Source: a virus | IMG/VR virus record: IMGVR_UViG_3300009545_000213 | Span: 1-49,186 of that record | Direction: 5' to 3' (one strand) | Length of the DNA stretch: 49,186 nt | In this document: piece after piece, positions 1-5,808 of the stretch | How the letters are laid out: the number at the start of each line of letters is the position of its first letter | Position numbering within the stretch: position 1 is the stretch's first letter | The notes under the pieces: generated by a model | The model's database searches: none | Told to the model about the DNA's origin: nothing | Seen by the model: the letters and a program-made list of their open reading frames with translations, nothing else | Program-made: the position numbers and the translations under genes

Positions 1-36
1 CGCTCGGGTCCTATATTGGCGTCTCCATCAACAACG

Positions 37-50
37 AAAGGAGGTGATCC
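37..50 (+). promoter_or_regulatory. Extended Shine-Dalgarno sequence, 14 nt complementary to 16S 3' end
   Basis: AAAGGAGGTGATCC is fully complementary to the 3' terminus of bacterial 16S rRNA. Its GGAGG core ends 7 nt before a GTG codon at 52. So long a match is unusual and would favour very strong ribosome binding. It lies in host DNA outside attL. Confidence 0.6.
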
Positions 51-51
51 A

Positions 52-102
52 GTGTCTTATTCCAAGCGCTGTCACCTCGCTGGGATCGCCCGCCAGGCTT
101 GA
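52..102 (+). CDS. Possible 16-aa leader peptide (host)
   Basis: A GTG-started reading frame of 16 codons (residues SYSKRCHLAGIARQA after the start) follows an unusually perfect Shine-Dalgarno sequence and ends in TGA at 100-102. About 65 bp later there is a strong intrinsic terminator. This looks like a short transcript with a leader peptide, or a small RNA carrying a ribosome-binding decoy. I do not recognise the peptide, and its promoter would lie left of the window or within the first 36 bp. Confidence 0.4.
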   Translation: MSYSKRCHLAGIARQA

Positions 103-168
103 GTTTTGAAAGGCTCAATGCTCGGTGTTCGGCGCTCTCAGCGCCTGGGCCAGCGAGTGCAAGAGTTG

Positions 169-204
169 GAGTGCGGCGGGAGCGATTCCGCCGCACTCTT
201 CTTT
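169..204 (+). terminator. Rho-independent terminator
   Basis: An 11-bp perfect stem (GAGTGCGGCGG at 169-179 with its complement at 188-198) closes an 8-nt loop and is followed by TTCTTT. It would end rightward transcription from the small reading frame at 52-102. Confidence 0.8.
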
Positions 205-275
205 AGGAAGCCGTTCACCATCGTTGGCCGCTTGCGGCGACCGGTGCTACGGCAGCGTCGCCGCTTTAGAGCGGT

Positions 276-740
276 TCAATACTCGTTCTTGATCACGAAA
301 TAGGACCCGCGAATAGTTCCGGCGAGCTTCGACTTCTGGCGCGCGAACTTGAAGCGTAACGCAAGCTCCGCCGGCACTTCCATTCCCTCGCAGAGCTTGA
401 ATCCGACAGCCCGCTTCTTGGGATCGTCGATCGTATACATCACGTTGATCGACAGGCCGCTCTCGTAGAAGACGTAGGCCATGCGGATATTTTCAACCTG
501 AAACGAAGTGGCCTCCAGCGGAGGAGACGAGATGACGATGTCGCGTTCTTCCCGGAGAATGCGGTGCACCCAGTCGATGGCCGCCTTGGCCTTGCTGGCA
601 GGCTCCACCGTGAAGACGTGATCATATTTGTTCTTGTAATAGCGCGCCTCATGCGCCCGCAAACCGGCGAGCGCGGCGGCGACCGGCGACGATTCCAGGC
701 CTGCGGTCGAAACAGTGTTGAAATCCACGGCGTGGGACAT
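276..740 (-). CDS. Hypothetical host protein, 154 aa
   Basis: This is the host gene downstream of tRNA-Tyr before integration, since it lies outside attL. The product is soluble and basic at its C-terminus, with no signal peptide, membrane segment or motif that I recognise. The start at 740 (MSHAVDF...) gives the full-length frame. The prophage now separates it from the tRNA, so any read-through from the tRNA promoter has been replaced by phage sequence. Confidence 0.7.
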   Translation of the reverse strand: MSHAVDFNTVSTAGLESSPVAAALAGLRAHEARYYKNKYDHVFTVEPASKAKAAIDWVHRILREERDIVISSPPLEATSFQVENIRMAYVFYESGLSINVMYTIDDPKKRAVGFKLCEGMEVPAELALRFKFARQKSKLAGTIRGSYFVIKNEY

Positions 741-814
741 GAGGCACCGGTATCAAGAGCTGTGTTTGTGGGCGGCAGCGCGAAGGGCAAGAATTTGCAA
801 GGCCTGCTTTCAGG

Positions 815-831
815 GATGGTGGGGGAGGCAG
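815..831. repeat. attL: attL core (17-bp direct repeat)
   Basis: GATGGTGGGGGAGGCAG here matches 48783-48799 exactly. It corresponds to the 3' end of the tRNA-Tyr T-arm and acceptor stem plus CCA, read on the minus strand. Left of it is host DNA and right of it phage DNA. Confidence 0.92.
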
Positions 832-869
832 TTGTAGCCTTACCGTCGTAAGTCAAAGGCTTACAGAAA

Positions 870-881
870 GGTGAGGGATTT
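870..881 (+). repeat. Candidate integrase arm-type site, left
   Basis: GGTGAGGGATTT occurs here, 38 bp from the attL core, and again at 48732-48743, 39 bp from the attR core. In the circular phage the two copies would flank the attP core almost symmetrically, as arm sites of tyrosine integrases do. This copy also overlaps the ribosome-binding region of the gene at 885. Confidence 0.5.
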
Positions 882-884
882 AAC

Positions 885-1133
885 ATGGCATTGGACGAAA
901 AGGGGAATTTTGAGGGCTCCCCTCACCCTGCTGACCCCATCCGGCGCGGCCTCGTCGCCTTGCGAGCCAAGCACGGCAGATCCAGCCCGATCGGTGACCG
1001 CTGCTCACACCTGATCACGCAACTTGAGAACTATCCCAAGGCAGAGGACGACGACCAGCGCCGGAATCTGCGCCGGTCGATGGGCCATACGCTCGGGCAG
1101 CTTGAGCAGATGGTCGGCATCCGTCATCAGTAG
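885..1133 (+). CDS. Hypothetical phage protein, 82 aa
   Basis: First phage gene inside attL. It is preceded by AAAGGTGAGGG, a good ribosome-binding site for the ATG at 885. The product is hydrophilic, probably helical in its C-terminal half, and has no recognisable domain. In the circular phage it would follow the integrase in the same direction, so it is probably the start of the last part of the rightward operon. Confidence 0.65.
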   Translation: MALDEKGNFEGSPHPADPIRRGLVALRAKHGRSSPIGDRCSHLITQLENYPKAEDDDQRRNLRRSMGHTLGQLEQMVGIRHQ

Positions 1134-1160
1134 TGACAATTGCCACACAAGGATACCGAT

Positions 1161-1580
1161 ATGACATGGGATGAACTTTGCGGCGAACACACGTTGATGG
1201 CGGTCAGGGTAGACGTAACACACCCGTTTGATCCAAATGCTTCGGGCGGCGCGATACAGCTCGAACAACAGACAATTTTTGTCTTTGAAGATCCGACTGA
1301 CGGTTATCGGTCGTGCGCGATCGAGCCGATGGTGGTTAAATCACCGCTTTATTCATTCGGCATCAGCCCTGAATATATTCGCGCTCCAGTGCTGGTACGC
1401 AAATGGGAGAAGTCGGACGGCATCCAGGCGGATGGCATCGAAATCATCGACAAGCGGAACGGCAAGACAATCCTCACTGCCGGAACCGACAATTTCGACG
1501 ACTACTACCCCAGCTATACGTTTGACTGGCGCCCACAGGATCTCGCCACCAACGCCGCCGTCTCGAATGGAGAACGGTGA
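1161..1580 (+). CDS. Hypothetical phage protein, 139 aa
   Basis: The frame is open from a TTG at 1140, but the ATG at 1161 has AAGGA 7 nt upstream and is the better start. The product is soluble and beta-rich, with an acidic, aromatic C-terminal stretch (TDNFDDYYPSYTFDW). I do not recognise a family. Its stop overlaps the next start by one base (TGATG). Confidence 0.7.
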   Translation: MTWDELCGEHTLMAVRVDVTHPFDPNASGGAIQLEQQTIFVFEDPTDGYRSCAIEPMVVKSPLYSFGISPEYIRAPVLVRKWEKSDGIQADGIEIIDKRNGKTILTAGTDNFDDYYPSYTFDWRPQDLATNAAVSNGER

Positions 1581-1786
1581 TGGCTATCAGAATTGAGTAC
1601 GATGAGCGACGCTATTCCAGAGAAATGGGTGCATGGATCGCCTACCAGCTTTTTTTATCTGGCAAGACAGCAGTTCTCGCCAACTGTTCGTATTGCGATA
1701 GCGGCCATCCAGTACACCACGATCAAGAAGGGATGCATCACATGGTGAGCGGCGAACGGTGCCATCACATAACTTGTCGCTCCTGA
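1580..1786 (+). CDS. Small Cys/His-rich phage protein, 68 aa
   Basis: It starts at the ATG at 1580, sharing a base with the preceding stop codon, which suggests translational coupling. The C-terminal half carries CSYC, then several His residues and a final HHITC, a spacing that could bind a metal ion. No known family recognised. Confidence 0.55.
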   Translation: MAIRIEYDERRYSREMGAWIAYQLFLSGKTAVLANCSYCDSGHPVHHDQEGMHHMVSGERCHHITCRS

Positions 1787-1796
1787 CCGAGGAAAG

Positions 1797-1931
1797 ATGA
1801 GCACAATGATGCAGAGACTATGGCAGGCAATACGGCAGGAGCCGAGCGGTCTGATTTTCTATTTTGGGCTGGCTGTATTCGCCACATCGCCAGCGTGGCT
1901 CGCGGCCATCGCCATTTGGCTGCGTTCTTGA
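1797..1931 (+). CDS. Small membrane protein, 44 aa
   Basis: The ATG at 1797 follows the strong ribosome-binding site GAGGAAAG. After a basic N-terminus, residues 19-42 form one hydrophobic segment (LIFYFGLAVFATSPAWLAAI). It is one of several single-segment membrane proteins in this left-end operon. Function unknown. Confidence 0.55.
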   Translation: MSTMMQRLWQAIRQEPSGLIFYFGLAVFATSPAWLAAIAIWLRS

Positions 1932-1949
1932 GCAGAGACGGAGGATACA

Positions 1950-2126
1950 ATGGCTCTTTTCGCAGTTGATTTTATGATCGAGCCCACAGGCCGTGAGGTG
2001 GAAATGGATATCGAGGCCGAGACCAGCAAGGAGGCGATGGCGGCGGCGCTCGCACAACTTGAATTGGCTCCGAATGAGTTACTGCACACGCTGTTCGCCC
2101 ACATTGGGCGACCACAACGTTCCTAA
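1950..2126 (+). CDS. Hypothetical phage protein, 58 aa
   Basis: The ATG at 1950 is preceded by GGAGG at 1940-1944. The product (MALFAVDFMIEPTGREVEM...) is acidic and ends in a short helix-rich part. No motif recognised. It sits between two small membrane-protein genes. Confidence 0.55.
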   Translation: MALFAVDFMIEPTGREVEMDIEAETSKEAMAAALAQLELAPNELLHTLFAHIGRPQRS

Positions 2127-2202
2127 GCGACTTGAGCAGTGACGGCCGCGATGTGGTTTACTAATTGCTTATCTAGCATTTTGGAACTTTGAGCAGTCAA
2201 TC

Positions 2203-2352
2203 ATGACCCCAGCATATGCATTCGGTCCTGGATGCCATTTCAAGTACGAGGACTGTCCGCCACCACCTGAACACCTATGGATCTACACAGCCATTTTTGT
2301 GGCAGTAGTTGTCGGCGCATTTGTGCTGGCATGGTATCGTACACGCTTCTAA
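2203..2352 (+). CDS. Small membrane protein, 49 aa
   Basis: The ATG at 2203 opens a 49-codon frame. A Pro/Cys-containing N-terminus (residues 1-26) precedes one clear transmembrane segment (YTAIFVAVVVGAFVLAWY) and a short basic tail. This predicts a single-pass inner-membrane protein with its N-terminus outside. The ribosome-binding site is weak. Function unknown. Confidence 0.5.
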   Translation: MTPAYAFGPGCHFKYEDCPPPPEHLWIYTAIFVAVVVGAFVLAWYRTRF

Positions 2353-2373
2353 GCGAAGATGGAAAGAAAGACG

Positions 2374-2646
2374 ATGCCCTATACGATCTGGAAGACCGCT
2401 CTGAAGGCCATTGACGTTCAGGACATAGAGGTGCCCGAGGATGCGGAACTGCTAACGGCCCGAGATCAGCATGAGCAGCTTTGCATTTGGTTTAAGTGTG
2501 ACCCGAGCAAGCCTAAAACCAAGCGCCGTATCGTAATTTGCGGCACCGGTCACCCTGCCCCGGAAGGCGCCAAATACGTGGGAACGGGATTTCTACAGGG
2601 AGGGCAGCTTGTGTTTCATGTATTCGAGCGCATCGAGTCACCCTAG
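2374..2646 (+). CDS. Conserved phage protein with GTGHP motif, 90 aa
   Basis: The ATG at 2374 follows GGAAAGA; an alternative ATG lies at 2359. The layout (VQDIEVPEDAELL, then EQLCIWFKCDP, then GTGHPAPEG and GTGFLQGGQLVFHVFE) matches a widespread family of small phage proteins of unknown function that I recall being filed under DUF7352. Soluble, no catalytic residues evident. Confidence 0.7.
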   Translation: MPYTIWKTALKAIDVQDIEVPEDAELLTARDQHEQLCIWFKCDPSKPKTKRRIVICGTGHPAPEGAKYVGTGFLQGGQLVFHVFERIESP

Positions 2647-2665
2647 CGCTCCTGGCCAATAACAG

Positions 2666-2848
2666 ATGCCCCGTGACCCATACATCCGAGAGAAATTCAC
2701 CCGCGAGCATAAAGCAGCGCGGCAGTTGATCCGCGACTACCGGATCAAATATCCCCCGGAACAATATGAGACCGAGATCGAAAGCTGGAGGGAGGTTCAA
2801 TGCGAGAACTACGAGTTCACGATGAAGAGGCTCAGGGAGCCGAAGTGA
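2666..2848 (+). CDS. Hypothetical phage protein, 60 aa
   Basis: Highly charged, probably all-helical small protein (MPRDPYIREKF...). It is the last rightward gene before the convergent lysis genes; its stop ends directly beside the stop of the leftward 27-aa frame at 2849. No family recognised and no terminator seen between the converging units. Confidence 0.55.
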   Translation: MPRDPYIREKFTREHKAARQLIRDYRIKYPPEQYETEIESWREVQCENYEFTMKRLREPK

Positions 2849-2932
2849 TCACCGCCCGTCGCGCCATGTCTCGATAGCCCAAAGGACCATGATCACCACC
2901 ATCAGAACGATCAGGGTTAGGGCGAACTTCAC
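2849..2932 (-). CDS. 27-aa single-span membrane peptide
   Basis: A GTG at 2932 overlaps the stop codon of the RlpA-like gene by GTGA. It opens a 27-codon frame that is almost all hydrophobic ([17 protein letters not shown]) with a charged end (ETWRDGR). It is the last product of the lysis cassette. It could be a holin-like or regulatory membrane peptide. Only context and composition support it. Confidence 0.5.
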   Translation of the reverse strand: MKFALTLIVLMVVIMVLWAIETWRDGR

Positions 2933-3261
2933 TCGACCCGCACCGGGGCTGTCCCGCCCATGCCAATGGCATTGGCTGCGGCTCGGGACAGATCGATGCA
3001 CCGGCCTTTAACAAACGGTCCTCTATCTGAAATACGGACGGCCACAGTGCGTCCATTCCTAAGATTGGTCACGTGCACTATCGAGCCGAACGGTCGCGTC
3101 CTGTGGGCTGCTGTGAGCGCGTAGGTGTTGAATATCTCGCCTGATGCGGTGCGCTTGCCATGATAGCCGTCACCGACCCCGTACTGGCTGGCGATGCAGG
3201 TTTCGGCATGGGCAAGCGATGGCGCAAGGGCGAGGAACAGAGCGACGATGATGCTTTTCAT
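2929..3261 (-). CDS. RlpA-like double-psi beta-barrel protein, exported
   Basis: An N-terminal signal peptide ([19 protein letters not shown]) precedes a domain with the hallmarks of RlpA/septal lytic transglycosylases: [19 protein letters not shown], then the [15 protein letters not shown] region, [10 protein letters not shown], and [12 protein letters not shown]. RlpA enzymes cleave or bind denuded glycan strands in the periplasm. In a phage lysis cassette it may help the endolysin. At 110 aa it holds only the core barrel, with no SPOR domain. Confidence 0.85.
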   Translation of the reverse strand: MKSIIVALFLALAPSLAHAETCIASQYGVGDGYHGKRTASGEIFNTYALTAAHRTRPFGSIVHVTNLRNGRTVAVRISDRGPFVKGRCIDLSRAAANAIGMGGTAPVRVE

Positions 3262-3303
3262 TGCCGCACTATCAGGGTGGCCAGTTAGTGGTTTATACGG
3301 TTT

Positions 3304-3609
3304 TTAGAGGTATTCGCCGTCCAGGCCGCCTTGTGATCGGTCCTGCACGAAGCCCCTGCCGTGACGAAGTTCCGAAATATCGCTTTGACAGTTCACAATC
3401 ATTCGAGCGTGATTGGTCTGTCGTTCTTCGATAATCGCAATTCGTTTGTCGAAGTCGCGAGACGACTCGATTGATTTTTCCATAGAGTCGATCCGCAGCG
3501 CCAGAAGATCGATGCGACCGCCGATCTTGGTAAAGGCAATCGTGAAGCCGATGAGCAACACGAGAGCGTTGATTACAGCTCCAAACGTGATGGTAGGATC
3601 AAAGTTCAT
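3304..3609 (-). CDS. Membrane-anchored coiled-coil protein, possible holin-like
   Basis: From the ATG at 3609 (alternative 3615) the product has about 101 residues. One N-terminal transmembrane segment (FGAVINALVLLIGFTIAF) is followed by a long charged helix likely to form a coiled coil. It sits in the lysis cassette between the spanins and RlpA. Its shape suits a holin, an antiholin or a spacer protein, but no family is certain. The frame is open further upstream to 3675, which would overlap the o-spanin gene. Confidence 0.6.
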   Translation of the reverse strand: MNFDPTITFGAVINALVLLIGFTIAFTKIGGRIDLLALRIDSMEKSIESSRDFDKRIAIIEERQTNHARMIVNCQSDISELRHGRGFVQDRSQGGLDGEYL

Positions 3610-3625
3610 TCCCATTGCGCCCAGC

Positions 3626-3856
3626 TTACTTGCGATAGGATGGAGGTGCGCCGCAAATAGCGACAAGCGCACCATTATTACCCACGACCTGGCGAATGGT
3701 TTCCTTGGTATCCTTGCGGGACAGATAGACGAACTTGATCGTCTCGCAGGTGACCGAGGAAGTGCTGCCGCCCGTCGTCTGGCATCCGCTAATCGCGAAA
3801 CCAGCCAGAAGGAGGCTCGCCATCGTCAAGCTTCTTGAGAGCGTCTGCCCTTCCAT
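3626..3856 (-). CDS. Putative o-spanin (Rz1-like lipoprotein)
   Basis: The ATG at 3856 has AAAGG 5 nt upstream. A signal sequence ends in a lipobox (FAISGC, cleavage before Cys), so the product should be an outer-membrane lipoprotein of about 50 residues. The mature part has two more Cys residues and the stretch FVYLSRKDTKETIRQVVGNN, which I recall from small lysis-cassette proteins of alphaproteobacterial phages. The gene overlaps the i-spanin gene by 68 nt in another frame, as Rz/Rz1 pairs do. It would join the inner and outer membranes at lysis. Confidence 0.75.
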   Translation of the reverse strand: MEGQTLSRSLTMASLLLAGFAISGCQTTGGSTSSVTCETIKFVYLSRKDTKETIRQVVGNNGALVAICGAPPSYRK

Positions 3857-4028
3857 CGTCGCCTTTCTGAATCGCGTCATTGATCTGCCTTTCGATTTTG
3901 GCCTTGTAGGAAGCGCGGCCGTCCAGTCGTCCCTTGGTGTAGATACCGCCGAGAAACATCACGGCGGCGAGTGCGCCGATAACCCATCGACCGATGGGCG
4001 AAAGCACGAATGCGAGAATGGCGGTCAT
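3789..4028 (-). CDS. Putative i-spanin (Rz-like)
   Basis: The ATG at 4028 overlaps the endolysin stop (ATGA). The 79-residue product has one N-terminal transmembrane segment (WVIGALAAVMFLGGIY) followed by a charged periplasmic helix (KAKIERQINDAIQKGDDGRA). This is the usual shape of an inner-membrane spanin, and the neighbouring overlapping lipoprotein gene supports the pairing. It is shorter than lambda Rz. Confidence 0.7.
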   Translation of the reverse strand: MTAILAFVLSPIGRWVIGALAAVMFLGGIYTKGRLDGRASYKAKIERQINDAIQKGDDGRADALKKLDDGEPPSGWFRD

Positions 4029-4816
4029 GAGACCTCCTTGAGCCGGTTGCTTTTCCATACCGAATAGATCGTGAAACCAAGGCCGATCACCGCACATGCG
4101 ATCAGCAGGTATTTGATGACCGAGAGCGTGTCAGAGAACGGTGCAAGCTGGTCCTGCACCTGCTGGACCACGGCAGAACCGGAAGCAGTCGCAGCGGTCG
4201 TGGCCGTCGCCGTGCCTTGACCAACCACAGGCTGGGCAAGGTCCGACTTGGAGGCCTTGGCTCCGGCATCCGTGGCGCGGGCGCGTAGCTCTCCATCGTC
4301 GCCTTGGACCATCCCTAACGCGGCTGCTTGGACCTCATTGACCCGGCGCATCCACCCCCGACCAAACCGAGAGAATGTCCGCATCGATTGCAGGAATTTC
4401 CGCCGCTGGTCGCACATGGAGCGGATCAATTCAGCCGGATCGGCCTCATGGGCAGCCAGAAGCGTCCGATCCCCGATATGGCCATCCGCCAGCACGCCGA
4501 GCGCTCGTTGCAGCCATTTGGCGGATTGCGCGACGCCTGAATTAACCCCTCCATCGAACATCACGTAATCGACGCCAGAGGGGAGATCGTCGCAACGGCC
4601 TCCAGTCCAGTATTTTTTCTTGTAAATCTCGTCGCGTTCAAGGGTGGTCATTCGCCGAACATCTTGCGTATCCAGCCCCTTGAGTCGCCGATAGGCGTCA
4701 TAATCTATGTGGGTAATGCCCCACATCGTAGCCCCGCCCGGGTCGCCGGCATCGTTGGAATAGCCGCCCTCGTGAACCAAAACTCGCTTCAGGCTGGCTT
4801 GAAAATTATCGGCCAT
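4025..4816 (-). CDS. Endolysin, glycoside hydrolase family 108, with C-terminal membrane segment
   Basis: Residues 5-170 match the GH108 fold: VLVHEGGYSNDAGDPGGATMW with catalytic Glu16 in EGGY, then YWTGGRCDDLPSGVDYVMFD and a C-terminal peptidoglycan-binding part (NSGVAQSAKWLQRALGV). It would cleave the glycan backbone of peptidoglycan. After an Ala/Thr-rich linker there is one C-terminal transmembrane segment at about 233-254 (VIKYLLIACAVIGLGFTIYSVW). The membrane tail may hold the enzyme until holin action. The ATG at 4816 has AGGA upstream, and the stop overlaps the i-spanin start. Confidence 0.92.
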   Translation of the reverse strand: MADNFQASLKRVLVHEGGYSNDAGDPGGATMWGITHIDYDAYRRLKGLDTQDVRRMTTLERDEIYKKKYWTGGRCDDLPSGVDYVMFDGGVNSGVAQSAKWLQRALGVLADGHIGDRTLLAAHEADPAELIRSMCDQRRKFLQSMRTFSRFGRGWMRRVNEVQAAALGMVQGDDGELRARATDAGAKASKSDLAQPVVGQGTATATTAATASGSAVVQQVQDQLAPFSDTLSVIKYLLIACAVIGLGFTIYSVWKSNRLKEVS

Positions 4817-4918
4817 TAGGCAATCCTTGGTCGTTCGCTGCCTTAAGCGTTGTCAGGTCGGGCATGGTCCGGTCTCCGGGGCTTTACGCGGGGAGGTTGT
4901 GAGGGTATCGCTAAAAGA

Positions 4919-5806
4919 ATGAGCAGAACCGAGCAGCTACTTCGAAATATCAATAAGTCCATGCGCGGCGCCGAGTGGGGTCCGTTTTATTCACCCACTG
5001 CGCCAAAGGCTGACGGATGGAAAACTATTGTGATCGACTACACGTCAGGCGACGAACTACGGCGCATCGCCCGCACGCATTCCGAACCGTCGATCCGGTC
5101 GTGCGAAAATCGGATCGAGGACGTCGACATTATCTGGAGCGGAGGACCAATCGGTGACAGGCTTCTATCTGCCGCGCCGAAGGGTTTGGATTTTATCATC
5201 GCAAGCCACGTCATCGAACACATCCCCGATTTGGTGGGGTTTTTCCAACAATTATCGATGGCCATCAAATCGAACGGCGTTATCTCGCTCGCCGTCCCGG
5301 ATATGCGATTTTGTTTTGACTTCTTCAAGTCTCCATCTTCAACCGCCGAACTAATGACCGCGCATAGGGAACGTCGGATGCTTCACACCCCAGAGAACAT
5401 TTTTCAGGCTCACGGCTATGGAGCGTTCGTCAATGGCGCGGCAAGTTGGTTGCGCGACAATCTGAAGCCGCCAAAACTTGTTGCTGGCATTGCCCACGCT
5501 AAAACGCAGTACCTTGAGTATCTGAAAAATTGGGAATCCCAGTCGCCCCAGTATCATGACGCTCATTGCTGGTTCTTTACTCCGTCCAGCTTTCAGCTTG
5601 TCATGCTGGAATTGAAATTTCTTGGCTTAATCGACCTTGATGTTGCCCACTGCGAGATCAACCCCGGCGCTGAGTTTATGTGCCAGCTTCAGCGCAGCGG
5701 TCCTCCCATCGATGATATTGATCTCAAGAGAGAGGAACTGTTTCGCGGCACTCTAAGAGAGCTTGCCGAGCGTCCTATCAGCGATCCCGTTCCTCGGACG
5801 ATTTGA
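4919..5806 (+). CDS. SAM-dependent methyltransferase (moron)
   Basis: From the ATG at 4919 the product has 295 aa; the frame is open to 4850. Residues 90-128 (DFIIASHVIEHIPDLVGFF, then NGVISLAVPD) match motifs of class I methyltransferases often found with cell-surface glycan genes. It is read against the flanking lysis and tail genes and looks less GC-rich than they are, so it is probably an independently acquired moron. Modification of host surface polysaccharide to change phage receptors is plausible but inferred. Confidence 0.75.
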   Translation: MSRTEQLLRNINKSMRGAEWGPFYSPTAPKADGWKTIVIDYTSGDELRRIARTHSEPSIRSCENRIEDVDIIWSGGPIGDRLLSAAPKGLDFIIASHVIEHIPDLVGFFQQLSMAIKSNGVISLAVPDMRFCFDFFKSPSSTAELMTAHRERRMLHTPENIFQAHGYGAFVNGAASWLRDNLKPPKLVAGIAHAKTQYLEYLKNWESQSPQYHDAHCWFFTPSSFQLVMLELKFLGLIDLDVAHCEINPGAEFMCQLQRSGPPIDDIDLKREELFRGTLRELAERPISDPVPRTI

Positions 5807-5808
5807 AA

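Noticed and set aside
36-52. 3' end of a 16S rRNA gene on the minus strand
   Set aside because: The 17-nt match to the reverse complement of the 16S 3' end stops at once; the next bases do not match the conserved rRNA sequence, and the terminator and short frame fit a Shine-Dalgarno reading better.
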